Assembly (NCBI GenBank): GCA_943370145.1
Contig: CALRPY020000077.1
Coordinates: 1-19,385, forward strand
Direction of reading: 5' to 3'
DNA: 19,385 nt
Origin: Ga0077536 sp943370145
GTDB taxonomy: Bacteria > Pseudomonadota > Gammaproteobacteria > Ga0077536
In this document: piece by piece, positions 6,855 through 14,858 of the stretch
How positions within the stretch are numbered: position 1 is the stretch's first letter
Layout: every line of letters starts with the position of its first letter
The notes under the pieces: generated by a model
What the model was told of the DNA's origin: nothing
The model's database searches: none
What the model saw: only the letters and a program-made list of their open reading frames with translations
Made by a program: the position numbers and the translations under genes

Positions 6855-8630
6855 TCAGTCACGGTTCATCCGTCGGGCGCCGGCGCTGCGCGGCAGCTGG
6901 ATTGTAAAGCGCGCGCCGCCCAGCGGGCTGTCGTCGATCGTGAGCCGCCCCCGGTGCATGACGACGATCTCGCGCACGATCGACAGGCCGAGCCCGATTC
7001 CGCCGGCCCGATCGCTGACGAAGGGCTCGAGGATTTCCTCGCGTCGCGCCGGCGCGATGCCGGGCCCCTCGTCGTCGATCGTTACGCGGAACTCGTCGCC
7101 ATCCGTCGAGGTGGAGACGAGGAGGCGGCTGCCGGCGGGCGACGCCTGCAGCGCGTTGACGACGAGATTGATCAGCACCTGGATCATCTGCCCCCGGTCG
7201 CAGGTCACCGTCGGCGGATCCGCATCGAGGGCGAGGTCGAGCCTGATCTCGCGCGCGGCGAGGCGCTCGCGCAAGAGCTCGGCGACGTGGTGCACGATGG
7301 CGTGGAAGTCCTCCGCCGCGAGCACGGGCTCGCGCGGGCGCGCGCTGTCGAGCAGGCCGGTGACGAGATCGTTCATGCGATCGCACTCGTTGATCATGAA
7401 GCTCATCATCTCGTGGCCGGTCTCGTCGAGGCCGGGCTGCCGGCTCACGAGTTGCGCCGACGAGCGGATGATGCCGAGCGGGGTCCGCACTTCGTGGGCG
7501 AGGCGGGCCGCCATTTCACCGACGGCCGCCAGCTTGCTCGCGCGGACCAGGTGGACGCGGGAGCGCTTGAGGTCCTCGATCATGCGGTTGAAAGCCGCGC
7601 AGAGCTCGACGATCTCGCTGCTGCCGGCAATCGTGCGCATCGGTGCGTCGAGATCGCGGCCGAGCTCCCGGGTGTAGCGGGCGAGCGCGAGGATGGGCCC
7701 CGCGGTCCGCGCCGAGAGGAGCATGGCGAGCGCCGCTGCCACCGTGACGATGGCGGCCAGCGCCACCAGCAGCCACCACAGCAGGGCGCGCACCGGCGCC
7801 AGCGCAACGCTTTCCGGCGTCAGGACGGCGACCGACCAGCCGAGATCGGGCAGCGCGCGGTAGGTGCCGACGCGCGCGACGCCCACCAGCAGCCGGCCCA
7901 TGCCGAGCGAACCGCCATCCACCTCGATCACGCCGCCGCCGGCGGGCATCTCCCCGGCGGGCAGGACAACGGGCGCGGCGCCGGCGATGCGCGCGCGCAG
8001 GCGCGGCGAACCCGCGAGCACCACGCCGCCCGCATCGAGCAGCAGGGCCTCGCGCCCACCGGTCGCCACGCGCGCGAGGGCCGCGTCGATCTCGCCCCAG
8101 TCGTAGCGCGCGTGGATGGCGCCGAGCGGAGCGCCGCCAAAGGCGTCCGGGATCGCGAGCCACAGGTCCATCAGCCGCCGACCGTCCTGCAGCGCGGGTC
8201 GCGAGAGGGTGACCGCATCGCCCTGGTAACGCAGTTCGAGCCAGGCCGGCGGTGCGGCGTAGCGGCTGCCGATCAGCGCGGCGTCGCTTGCGGCCACCAC
8301 CTGGTCGCCAGCCACGCAGACGAGATCCGAATAGATGCCGCCGTAGGCCGCCTGGACTTCGTGCAGGTAGCGCGCGAGGCGCTTGTCGACGTCGCCGACC
8401 TTCACTTCCTGCATGACGTCGAGTCGCTGCCAGCCGTGGATGTCCTGCAGGCGCTCGAACAGCGCGGCGGCGACCTGCTGGGTGAGGGTCTCGGCCTGGC
8501 TTGCGAGATTGAGCCGGATCTCGGCATCGAGCGCCGCGCGCGAGCGGGTGTAGGCGAGCAGGGCCATCGAGGCCGCGAACAGCACGCTGAACAGCAGGAA
8601 CGCGAGCAGCAGCGAGCGCCGGATCGTCAT
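6855..8630 (-). CDS. Membrane sensor histidine kinase
   Basis: This 591-residue protein has TM1 (about 7-27), a periplasmic sensing region (about 28-279, probably a Cache-like double fold), TM2 (about 280-306) and a HAMP linker (about 307-358). The HisKA domain carries the phosphoacceptor His379 in LAHEVRTPLG. The ATPase domain has N box VNALQA (491-496), DEGPGIA (520-526) and a final G box GGIGLGLS (543-550). It should sense a periplasmic or membrane signal and phosphorylate the regulator encoded just downstream. ATG 8630 is chosen because TM1 follows at once. The frame is open to 8876, but that extra part is arginine/cysteine-rich, overlaps the divergent promoter region and does not look coding. 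The ligand is unknown. Confidence 0.93.
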   Translation of the reverse strand: MTIRRSLLLAFLLFSVLFAASMALLAYTRSRAALDAEIRLNLASQAETLTQQVAAALFERLQDIHGWQRLDVMQEVKVGDVDKRLARYLHEVQAAYGGIYSDLVCVAGDQVVAASDAALIGSRYAAPPAWLELRYQGDAVTLSRPALQDGRRLMDLWLAIPDAFGGAPLGAIHARYDWGEIDAALARVATGGREALLLDAGGVVLAGSPRLRARIAGAAPVVLPAGEMPAGGGVIEVDGGSLGMGRLLVGVARVGTYRALPDLGWSVAVLTPESVALAPVRALLWWLLVALAAIVTVAAALAMLLSARTAGPILALARYTRELGRDLDAPMRTIAGSSEIVELCAAFNRMIEDLKRSRVHLVRASKLAAVGEMAARLAHEVRTPLGIIRSSAQLVSRQPGLDETGHEMMSFMINECDRMNDLVTGLLDSARPREPVLAAEDFHAIVHHVAELLRERLAAREIRLDLALDADPPTVTCDRGQMIQVLINLVVNALQASPAGSRLLVSTSTDGDEFRVTIDDEGPGIAPARREEILEPFVSDRAGGIGLGLSIVREIVVMHRGRLTIDDSPLGGARFTIQLPRSAGARRMNRD

Positions 8631-8705
8631 CGGCCGGGTCTTGGCGCGGCGCCACCCGACACGGGGCGGACGTCGACAGTGACGGTGTTGATCATCGCTT
8701 GGCGG

Positions 8706-8722
8706 TTGGCCTGTATATTGCG
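8706..8722 (+). promoter_or_regulatory. Candidate sigma-54 promoter (-24/-12) for the porin-PBP genes
   Basis: TTGGCCTGTATATTGCG matches the sigma-54 consensus YTGGCACG-N4-TTGC at the invariant GG (8708-8709) and GC (8720-8721), with the required ten-base spacing, and also at the TT before GC. Transcription would start near 8733, giving a leader of about 120 nt to the ATG at 8854. A sigma-54 activator is encoded by the neighbouring divergent operon, which makes the match more credible. I could not identify the enhancer repeats the activator would bind. Confidence 0.6.
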
Positions 8723-8853
8723 CGCTGCGTGCCGGCAGGCAGCCGGTCCGGCCAGTGCGAATGCAAGTCCGGGACCACCCGGGCACATTGTCGCACCGCG
8801 CGGCCGGCCGCAAGAACCGCGAACGCGGCGCCGCGTTCCATACCCGGAGAGTC

Positions 8854-9957
8854 ATGCAGCACAACGCACCCCGCACTCGTCATCGCGCCAGGCGGCGTGC
8901 CTGCCTGGGCCTTGCGCTGGCGCTTGCGGGCGTCAGCGGGCAGGCGGGCGCCGGCTGGCTGGAGGGCGCGCAATACGAACTCGGCCGCGGCCTGCAGTTG
9001 CCGGCGCTCGACTTCACGTTGAGTGGTTATACCTCACTGGTCGCGCGCAACCTGGCGGGCGAGGACGCGAACCTCGACCTGCGCGATCTCAGCCTGTTCG
9101 CCATCTGGCAGCCCACGCCGCGCTGGCAGGTCTTCTCCGAAGTCGAGGTCGAGCACCTCTTCGTCGTCGACGACCGCGGCCCCACCGGCGGCGACATCGA
9201 GGTGGCCGTCGAGCGCCTCTATGTCGACTACGCGCTGACACCGGCCGCGACAGCGCGCGCGGGCCGCTACCTCACGCCCTTCGGACGCTGGAACCAGGTC
9301 CACGCCGATCCGCTCGTCTGGACGGTCAGCCGCCCGCTGGTGACCCAGCTGCCCATCCCGGACCACGGGAGCGGCGCGGCCCTGCTCGGCAACCTCACGC
9401 TCGGCGCCAACACCCTGGACTGGACGGTCTTCGTCGACGACAGCGAGGATTTCGATCCGAAGTACGGCGACGCCGGTTTCGAGGACTTCGAGGGGCTCTC
9501 GGCGCCGGGCCTGACGAACAACTTCCACCGCGCCGCGGGCGGCCAGCTGCGTTACCACTTCCTCGGCGACCGCGCCGAAATCGCGACCTCCTACGCGGCA
9601 CTGGAACTCGCGGACACGCCCGGCACGCTGCATGCGATAGGCATCGACGGCCTGCTCCGCTGGCGGCGCCTGGAGCTTTCCGGCGAGGCCGCCTGGCGCG
9701 ACAACGACGGGCTGGGCGCCGGCGACGACTGGGGCGCGTTCGCGCAGGCCGTCGTGAGGATCGCCGGCGATGTCTACGGCATCACGCGGGGCGAGTATTA
9801 CCGGAGCGGCCTCAGCGACCGCGCGGCGCGGCGCACGACCCTCGGGCTCGGCTGGCGGCCGTTGCCGCCGCTCAACTTCAAGCTCGAATACAGCGACGGC
9901 AACGACCGGCAGCTCACGCCCGACGGCGTGCAGATGTCGTTCAGCATGCTGTTCTGA
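8854..9957 (+). CDS. Outer-membrane porin-like beta-barrel protein
   Basis: The predicted protein has 367 residues. A basic N terminus (HRARRRACLG) leads to a hydrophobic segment and a likely signal-peptidase site after GQAGA. The rest alternates polar and aromatic/hydrophobic residues in strand-length runs, and the last residue is Phe (MSFSMLF), the usual outer-membrane insertion signal. The segment DYALTPAATARAGRYLTPFG resembles OprO/OprP-type porins, but I cannot name a substrate. ATG 8854 has GGAGA about 8 nt upstream; in-frame codons further upstream (to 8755) would put charged residues before the signal peptide. The gene for a PstS-like periplasmic protein follows after 14 nt. Expression is probably driven by the sigma-54 site at 8706. 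Confidence 0.85.
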   Translation: MQHNAPRTRHRARRRACLGLALALAGVSGQAGAGWLEGAQYELGRGLQLPALDFTLSGYTSLVARNLAGEDANLDLRDLSLFAIWQPTPRWQVFSEVEVEHLFVVDDRGPTGGDIEVAVERLYVDYALTPAATARAGRYLTPFGRWNQVHADPLVWTVSRPLVTQLPIPDHGSGAALLGNLTLGANTLDWTVFVDDSEDFDPKYGDAGFEDFEGLSAPGLTNNFHRAAGGQLRYHFLGDRAEIATSYAALELADTPGTLHAIGIDGLLRWRRLELSGEAAWRDNDGLGAGDDWGAFAQAVVRIAGDVYGITRGEYYRSGLSDRAARRTTLGLGWRPLPPLNFKLEYSDGNDRQLTPDGVQMSFSMLF

Positions 9958-9971
9958 ACGCGACCGACGAC

Positions 9972-10478
9972 ATGCCTGGACGGGCGAACAGTCGAGCCTG
10001 GTGGATGCTGGTGCTGCTGATCCTGTTGCCGGGCGCCGCCGCGCGCGCGGAAGATTCGCCGGCCGCCGGCATCGCGGTGATCGGGGCGCCCGGCCTCCAG
10101 GCGGCGCGGTTCGATCGAGCCGCCATCGCCAGCATCTTCAGGCGCAAGCTGCGCACGCTGCCGGACGGTGGACACCTCGTGCCGGTCAATCTCCCGGCCG
10201 ACGATCCGCTGCGCACCGCGTTCTCGATCGCGGTATTCGACCTCGAACCGGCGGCGATGGACGCGTACTGGAACGAGCGCTATTTCCACGGCGTGTCGCC
10301 ACCGCACGTGCTGGCATCCGTCGAGGCGATCCTGCGCTTCGTCGCCGCGACCCCCGGCGCAATCGGCTATGTCCCGGCCTGCGCGGTGGACGGGCGGGTG
10401 CGGGTGCTGATGTCCCTGCCGCTGGCGGATCCGGCGGCGACCCGCTGCCCGGCCGACTCGCCGCGGGCCGCCCCCTGA
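9972..10478 (+). CDS. Short PstS-like periplasmic substrate-binding domain protein
   Basis: This is a predicted 168-residue protein with a signal peptide (MLVLLILLPGAAARA, cleavage near ARA/ED). The mature part has the order seen in phosphate-binding-like proteins: AIASIFRRK, then VPVNLPADDPLR, FHG, and GAIGYVPA near the end. It is about half the length of PstS, so it resembles the single-domain 'phosphate ABC transporter substrate-binding' relatives that are not linked to a permease. No ABC permease or ATPase gene is nearby, so transport through an ABC system is not supported. It may deliver a ligand to the porin-linked system or to the kinase. The frame is open far upstream, but only this ATG precedes a signal peptide. 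It is probably co-transcribed with the porin gene. Confidence 0.8.
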   Translation: MPGRANSRAWWMLVLLILLPGAAARAEDSPAAGIAVIGAPGLQAARFDRAAIASIFRRKLRTLPDGGHLVPVNLPADDPLRTAFSIAVFDLEPAAMDAYWNERYFHGVSPPHVLASVEAILRFVAATPGAIGYVPACAVDGRVRVLMSLPLADPAATRCPADSPRAAP

Positions 10479-10565
10479 CGCGCCGCTTCATACGAATCTT
10501 GCAGACCTTCCTTGCGTGCAGCGGTGGCGTGCCGCCGCCGCGGGTCGCGCGTGAAACCCGGCCGC

Positions 10566-10591
10566 GGCCGGCAGGTCCTTGACCTGCGGCC
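10566..10591. terminator. Hairpin between the PstS-like gene and the mqn-containing operon
   Basis: GGCC, a bulged G, GCAGGTC, loop CTT, GACCTGC and GGCC form a stem of 7 plus 4 bp. It lies 88 nt after the stop codon of the PstS-like gene and about 70 nt before the next start. No T-run follows, so it is not a standard intrinsic terminator. A terminator, an attenuator or a processing hairpin are all possible. No clear promoter was seen in 10479-10662. Confidence 0.35.
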
Positions 10592-10662
10592 ACCTGCGCC
10601 GCGCGGCGGCCCGCTGGCCCCCGTCTTGCTTTGTGTAGTCCACGTATCCCGAGGACCACACG

Positions 10663-11151
10663 ATGAATCGACTGTTGCTCTCAATTGTCCTGCTGCTTCC
10701 GCTGACTGTGGTGGCCCTCGTTGCGACGGCCGCGCCGCTGGCGAACGGCGCCACGCTGCAAGCCTTCAGCATCGACGACCAGCACGGCAAGCCCGGCCAG
10801 GTGGACGAGCACACCAGGGTCCTGATGTTCAGCCGCGACATGACGGCGAACAAGCTCGCCAAGGCCGCCTTCGGCGCGAAGCCCGCGCAGTACCTGCCCG
10901 AGGCCCACGCGATGTACCTCATCGACGTCAGCGGCATGCCGAAATTCGTCACCAACACCTTCGCCATCCCGAAGATGCAGAAGTACGTCTACCGTATCTT
11001 CCTCGACCGTGAGGCGACGAAGACCACCGACCTGCCGTCGCAGAAGAAGCTCGTGACCGTCGTGCACCTCGACCACCTGAAGGTCACGTCCATCGAATAC
11101 GCGGCCAGCGCCGACGCGCTGACGCGGGCGGTCGAAGCCGGCAGGCAGTGA
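10663..11151 (+). CDS. Exported protein of unknown function (thioredoxin-fold-like, cysteine-free)
   Basis: This 162-residue protein starts with a clear signal peptide (MNRLLLSIVLLLPLTVVALV, then a site after ATA or AAP). The mature part begins FSIDDQHGKPGQVDEHTRVL, which recalls the first strands of thioredoxin/peroxiredoxin-like periplasmic proteins. There is no cysteine at all, so redox chemistry of that type is not expected. The C-terminal half is rich in Lys and Asp/His (FLDREATKTTDLP, TVVHLDHLKV). GAGGA stands about 8 nt before the ATG. The lipoprotein gene follows after 11 nt, and this is the first gene of the block that includes the futalosine genes. Function is not known; the fold remark is a weak inference. 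Confidence 0.75.
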   Translation: MNRLLLSIVLLLPLTVVALVATAAPLANGATLQAFSIDDQHGKPGQVDEHTRVLMFSRDMTANKLAKAAFGAKPAQYLPEAHAMYLIDVSGMPKFVTNTFAIPKMQKYVYRIFLDREATKTTDLPSQKKLVTVVHLDHLKVTSIEYAASADALTRAVEAGRQ

Positions 11152-11162
11152 GGTCGCAGTCG

Positions 11163-12743
11163 ATGAATGCCAGACTCCTGCGCGACGCGGCCCTCGCCCT
11201 CGCCATGACGCTGCTCGCCGCGTGCGCGGGCACCGGACGCCTCCCCGACGTGCCACCACAACCGGGCGTCGCCGACGTGCACGCGCTGATTCGCGCGGAA
11301 GATGCGCAGGACGCGCGCTTCCAGGTCGTCACCGACCGCCCGTTCCTGCAGATCGATCTGGCGCATCGCCACCGGATCCCGGCCTACGGCTCGCTGCCCG
11401 ACGCGACGGCGAAGCGGGCCTTTGTCCGCGGCTTCGTCGAGGACGCCGCGGCCCTCAACCGGGACGCCGTTGCCCACGCGCTGGACCGCGTGCCGGAGGC
11501 CGCCATCACCCGCTTCGCCGACACGCACGACGTGCCGCTGGCCGGCGGCGCGCCACGCGCGGCCCTGCTCGCGGCGGTCACGCGTGACGACGAGGCGCGC
11601 CTCGCCGCCGAACTCGCCAGGATCGACGGCCTGGCCGACACGGCCGCCATCGACGCCTACTGGCACGAGCTCACCGGCCACGTCGAGTCCTCCATCATGA
11701 ATCGCGGCCGCCTCGCACGCCGCCTGCTGACCGCGCCGGCGGTGCCGGTGATCGAAGGCTGGATCGCCTACCACAACTGGCACGACGACCGCGGCCCGCA
11801 GACGCCTGATTTCAGGGAGTCCGTGCTGCTGCAGCCGGCCGCCGGCATCACGGCGCCGCCCGGCATCGACGCCGCCGACTGGGCGCTGCTGCGCAGGCAC
11901 GCGCCGCTCGTGGTCCAGGAACTCGAGGTCGGCACGGCCTACCCGACGGAATACGACCACTTCGGCACGGTGTCGCTGACGGGCACGGATATCCACGGCG
12001 CGACACCGGCGGTCGACAGCAATGCCCCCGCGCTCTACGCATTCATCGACCATAAAACGCTGCAGGGCCAGGCCGTGCGCCAGCTCGTCTACGTGCTGTG
12101 GTATCCGCGGCACCCGAAACTCGCGGGCTTCGACCCGGAAGCGGGTCCGCTCGACGGCTGGACCGTACGCCTGAGCCTCGACGCCGACGAACGGCCGGTG
12201 CTCGTCGAGTCGGTCTCGAACTGCGGCTGCTACTACAAGATCTTCCCCGGCGCCGGCCTCGAGGCGAAGGCGGCGGCGAGCTTCCCGGGCACGCTGCCGA
12301 AGAAACATTTCCGCCTCGAGCAGGACGTGCCCGGCAAGTTCGACGCCGTGGTGCCGGAGACCATCGCCGGGCTCGACGGTGGCGCGCAGGACCTCGTGCT
12401 GTATTTCTCCGCCGGCCATCACCAGCTGGTGACCGTGCGCAGCCGCGGCACGGCGGGCGATCTGCCCACGACGCACGCGGACTACGCGCTGCGCGGCTAC
12501 GACGAACTCGAGAGCCTGCCGTTCGCCGGCCGCAGCGCGAGCCTGTTCGGCCAGGACGGCCTCGTGCGCAGCGCGCATCGCGCCGAGTGCAACCTGCTGA
12601 CGCCGTCCGGTCTCTACCACGCGGGGCATCCGCGCCAACGCGAGACGCAGATGATCTACTTCGACGAGGCGGACTTCGACGACCCGCTGCTGCTCGAGCA
12701 TTACCTGCGGCTGCCGCCCGGGGCCTTTGCGGGCGGCGCATGA
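11163..12743 (+). CDS. Predicted lipoprotein of unknown function
   Basis: The predicted protein has 526 residues and an N-terminal lipobox LLAAC, so Cys21 should be acylated and the protein anchored in the inner or outer membrane. The rest is soluble and globular, with no transmembrane segment. Distinctive stretches are EGWIAYHNWHDDRG, YVLWYPRHPKL, SVSNCGCYYKIFPG and a near-C-terminal HRAECNLLTPSGLYH. They contain several Cys and His residues that could bind a metal or form disulfides. I do not recognise a named family. ATG 11163 is preferred over GTG 11148 because it gives a normal lipoprotein signal. The stop overlaps the hydrolase start (ATGA at 12740), so the two are translationally coupled. 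The context suggests an envelope role tied to the operon. Confidence 0.8.
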   Translation: MNARLLRDAALALAMTLLAACAGTGRLPDVPPQPGVADVHALIRAEDAQDARFQVVTDRPFLQIDLAHRHRIPAYGSLPDATAKRAFVRGFVEDAAALNRDAVAHALDRVPEAAITRFADTHDVPLAGGAPRAALLAAVTRDDEARLAAELARIDGLADTAAIDAYWHELTGHVESSIMNRGRLARRLLTAPAVPVIEGWIAYHNWHDDRGPQTPDFRESVLLQPAAGITAPPGIDAADWALLRRHAPLVVQELEVGTAYPTEYDHFGTVSLTGTDIHGATPAVDSNAPALYAFIDHKTLQGQAVRQLVYVLWYPRHPKLAGFDPEAGPLDGWTVRLSLDADERPVLVESVSNCGCYYKIFPGAGLEAKAAASFPGTLPKKHFRLEQDVPGKFDAVVPETIAGLDGGAQDLVLYFSAGHHQLVTVRSRGTAGDLPTTHADYALRGYDELESLPFAGRSASLFGQDGLVRSAHRAECNLLTPSGLYHAGHPRQRETQMIYFDEADFDDPLLLEHYLRLPPGAFAGGA

Positions 12744-13420
12744 TCGAGGAATCGCTCAAGGTCGACGCCGACGGGCTCGCCCTCGAAGCGAGGCTTGCCT
12801 ATGCCGACTGGGTCGACACGCCGGCGACGGCGGTGCTGATCTGCCCGCCGCATCCCTTCCTCGGCGGCGACATGGACAACAACGTGCTGACCGCGCTCAG
12901 CGCGGCGCTCGCGGCGCAGGGACTCGCCGTGCTGCGCTTCAACTACCGCGGCATCGGCGGCAGCGAGACGGCGCGTGACCTCGCGCCTGACCAGCGCGAG
13001 TTCTGGGAACATTCGACCTGCCCGCGCTACGAGACGGAGATCCGCGAGGACTGCGCGCATGCCCATGCCGCGTTGCGCCGGCTGCTGCCGGGAACGCCGC
13101 AGGTAAGCGTGATCGGTTACTCCTTCGGCTGCCTGCCGGCACTCGAAATCGGGGGCCGGGCGCCGCTCGCGAAACTCGCCCTCATCTCGCCGCCGCTGAC
13201 CAAGTGGACGATCGATCCGGCGTGCCTCGAACTGCCGTTTCCGCGCGCGCTGTTCTACGCACCGGGGGACTTCGCCTGCCCCGCCGAGCGCATCGAGGCG
13301 CTGCACGCGGCGGGAAGCGGCGCGCGCGAGCTTCACGCATTTCCCGACGCGGACCATTTCTTCATCGGTCACGAGACCCGCCTCGCCGACGCGGTGACGC
13401 GCTTCCTGGTGGACGCGTGA
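12740..13420 (+). CDS. Alpha/beta-hydrolase family protein
   Basis: This is a 226-residue cytosolic protein of the short bacterial alpha/beta-hydrolase type. It has HPFLGGDMDNNV (residues 38-49, the oxyanion region of this family), FNYRGIGGSE (67-76) and the nucleophile elbow GYSFG with Ser128. The probable acid is Asp177 (APGDFAC) and the general base is His206 (PDADHFF). It is expected to hydrolyse an ester or thioester; the substrate is unknown. It overlaps the lipoprotein by 4 nt (ATGA), and its own stop overlaps the mqnD start (GTGA). Because it sits immediately before mqnD, a link to quinone metabolism is possible but unproven. No separate futalosine deaminase or other early enzyme is disguised here: the fold is clearly different. 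Confidence 0.88.
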   Translation: MIEESLKVDADGLALEARLAYADWVDTPATAVLICPPHPFLGGDMDNNVLTALSAALAAQGLAVLRFNYRGIGGSETARDLAPDQREFWEHSTCPRYETEIREDCAHAHAALRRLLPGTPQVSVIGYSFGCLPALEIGGRAPLAKLALISPPLTKWTIDPACLELPFPRALFYAPGDFACPAERIEALHAAGSGARELHAFPDADHFFIGHETRLADAVTRFLVDA

Positions 13421-14226
13421 GCGCGCGCACCGTGCTGCGGATCGGCGTGACGCCCTGCCCGAACGACACGTTCGTCGTCGGGGGGCTCGCGACCGGCCGG
13501 CTCGCGCTGCCGGATACCGACATCACGCTGGCGCTGCAGGACATCGAGGCACTCAACGAAGCGGCGCTCGCGCAAACCTACGACGTGGTGAAAGTGTCCT
13601 GCGCGCTCTATGGCAAGTTGTCGCCGCATTACGAACTGCTGGACGTAGGCGCCGCGATCGCCGAGGACTACGGCCCCCTGATCCTCAGCCGTGAACCCAT
13701 GACGCGCGGGGAGCTCGCGCACGCACGGGTCGTCGCGCCGGGCGCGCACACGACGGGCGCCGCGCTCGCGAAGCTCTATGCGCCGCAAGCCAGGCTGCGG
13801 CACGTGCGCTACGACGAGATCGTGCCCGGCCTGCGCCGCGGCGATTTCGACGCCGGTGTCGTGATCCACGAGAGCCGCCTGACCTTTCGCGGGATGGGGC
13901 TCGACTGCCTCGTCGACCTGGGCCGCTGGTGGCGCGAGACGACCGGCCTGCCGGTCGCGCTGGGCTGCTACCTGATCCGCCGCGAGCTGCACGCGGCTTA
14001 CGCGCGCCCGCTCGAGGCGCTGCTGCGCCGGTCGATGGCGCTCGCCGCAGAGGGCGATGCCGGCATCGACGGCTACATCCGCCGCCACGCGCAGGAAATG
14101 GGCGACCAGGTGCTGAGCGACTACATTGCGCTGTACGTCAATGCCCGCACGCGCCGGCTCGGTGCCGAGGGTCGCGCGGCGATACTCGAACTGAACGCGC
14201 GACTGCGTGCCGGGGTGCCCGCATGA
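13417..14226 (+). CDS. mqnD: 1,4-dihydroxy-6-naphthoate synthase MqnD
   Basis: The predicted protein has 269 residues. It matches MqnD by the N-terminal VTPCPNDTF motif, the ligand loop APGAHTTGA (107-115) and VVIHE, whose His151 corresponds to the conserved catalytic histidine of the family. MqnD converts cyclic dehypoxanthinyl futalosine to 1,4-dihydroxy-6-naphthoate in the futalosine route to menaquinone. Length is normal. GTG 13417 is chosen because it overlaps the hydrolase stop (GTGA) and places VLRIGVTPCPN at the family position. It overlaps mqnB by 4 nt (ATGA). The nearby mqnB, mqnE, mqnA and mqnC genes support the name strongly. Confidence 0.93.
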   Translation: MSARTVLRIGVTPCPNDTFVVGGLATGRLALPDTDITLALQDIEALNEAALAQTYDVVKVSCALYGKLSPHYELLDVGAAIAEDYGPLILSREPMTRGELAHARVVAPGAHTTGAALAKLYAPQARLRHVRYDEIVPGLRRGDFDAGVVIHESRLTFRGMGLDCLVDLGRWWRETTGLPVALGCYLIRRELHAAYARPLEALLRRSMALAAEGDAGIDGYIRRHAQEMGDQVLSDYIALYVNARTRRLGAEGRAAILELNARLRAGVPA

Positions 14227-14858
14227 GCACGATCTTCGTGTTCGCGACCTGGATGGAGGCGCGCCCGCTGCTCGAGGCGTGGCAGGCGGCGCCGTTGAGC
14301 GACGTGCCCTACGAACTCTTCCACGTGCCGGCGACCGACGCGCTGATCGCGATCTGCGGCATGGGCCTCGACGCGGCGGACGCCGCGCTCGACCACCTGC
14401 TCGACGGGATGCGGCCCGCCGAAGTCGTCAACTGCGGGATTGCCGGGGCGCTGCACGACGGACTCTCCATCGGCGACCTGCGGCGGATCGACGGCGTCGC
14501 CGAGGCCGGGGACGCCGCGGTCGGGGCCAGCGCCTTCCACACCCTGGCGATTGACGACGTACGGTGGCTGCCCGCCGGCCTGCACACCGCGCGCCTGGTG
14601 TCGCGGCGCGCGCCGCTGTTCGAGGCCGAGGTGCGCGAGCGACTCGCCGCGACCGCCGACCTCGTGGACATGGAAGGCGACCGCATCGCACGGCGCTGCG
14701 CCGCGCGGGGCGTGCCCTGCGCACTGCTGAAAACCGTCAGCGACCACGCCGACGACCGCGCCACCCTGTTGCACAACCTGGATGCGAGCTCGCGTCGCCT
14801 CGCCGAGTTCCTGGCCCGGCACTTCCGGGCATCGAAACCCTACGGAGCAGTCCCATGA
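14223..14858 (+). CDS. mqnB: Futalosine hydrolase-like nucleosidase MqnB
   Basis: This 211-residue protein is of the PNP/UDP nucleoside phosphorylase superfamily. It shows the early glycine segment ICGMGLDAAD, NCGIAGAL, the base/ribose-binding VDMEGD and the catalytic Asp segment VSDHADDRA. In the futalosine pathway the enzyme removes the purine base to give dehypoxanthinylfutalosine. A distinct deaminase gene is not in the window, so this enzyme may act directly on the adenine-containing intermediate, or the deaminase may lie elsewhere. The start ATG overlaps the mqnD stop, and the end overlaps the mqnE start by 4 nt. Superfamily membership is sure; the exact substrate is inferred from context. 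Confidence 0.88.
   Translation: MSTIFVFATWMEARPLLEAWQAAPLSDVPYELFHVPATDALIAICGMGLDAADAALDHLLDGMRPAEVVNCGIAGALHDGLSIGDLRRIDGVAEAGDAAVGASAFHTLAIDDVRWLPAGLHTARLVSRRAPLFEAEVRERLAATADLVDMEGDRIARRCAARGVPCALLKTVSDHADDRATLLHNLDASSRRLAEFLARHFRASKPYGAVP

Noticed and set aside
8688..8719. Sigma-70 promoter TTGATC ... TATATT before the porin gene
   Set aside because: The spacer is 20 bp, too long for normal use; the same bases fit the sigma-54 pattern better.
8631..8876. N-terminal extension of the histidine kinase
   Set aside because: It is basic and cysteine-rich, runs through the divergent promoter region and overlaps the porin start. ATG 8630 directly precedes TM1.
6852..9971. Long plus-strand open frame continuous with the PstS-like gene
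   Set aside because: The first two thirds are antisense to the histidine kinase and then out of frame with the porin gene. Only the part from ATG 9972 begins with a signal peptide and has family motifs.
10989..12701. Open frame of 570 codons on the minus strand opposite the lipoprotein gene
   Set aside because: Its composition is that of an antisense shadow and it has no motif. The plus-strand lipoprotein has a lipobox and coupled neighbours.
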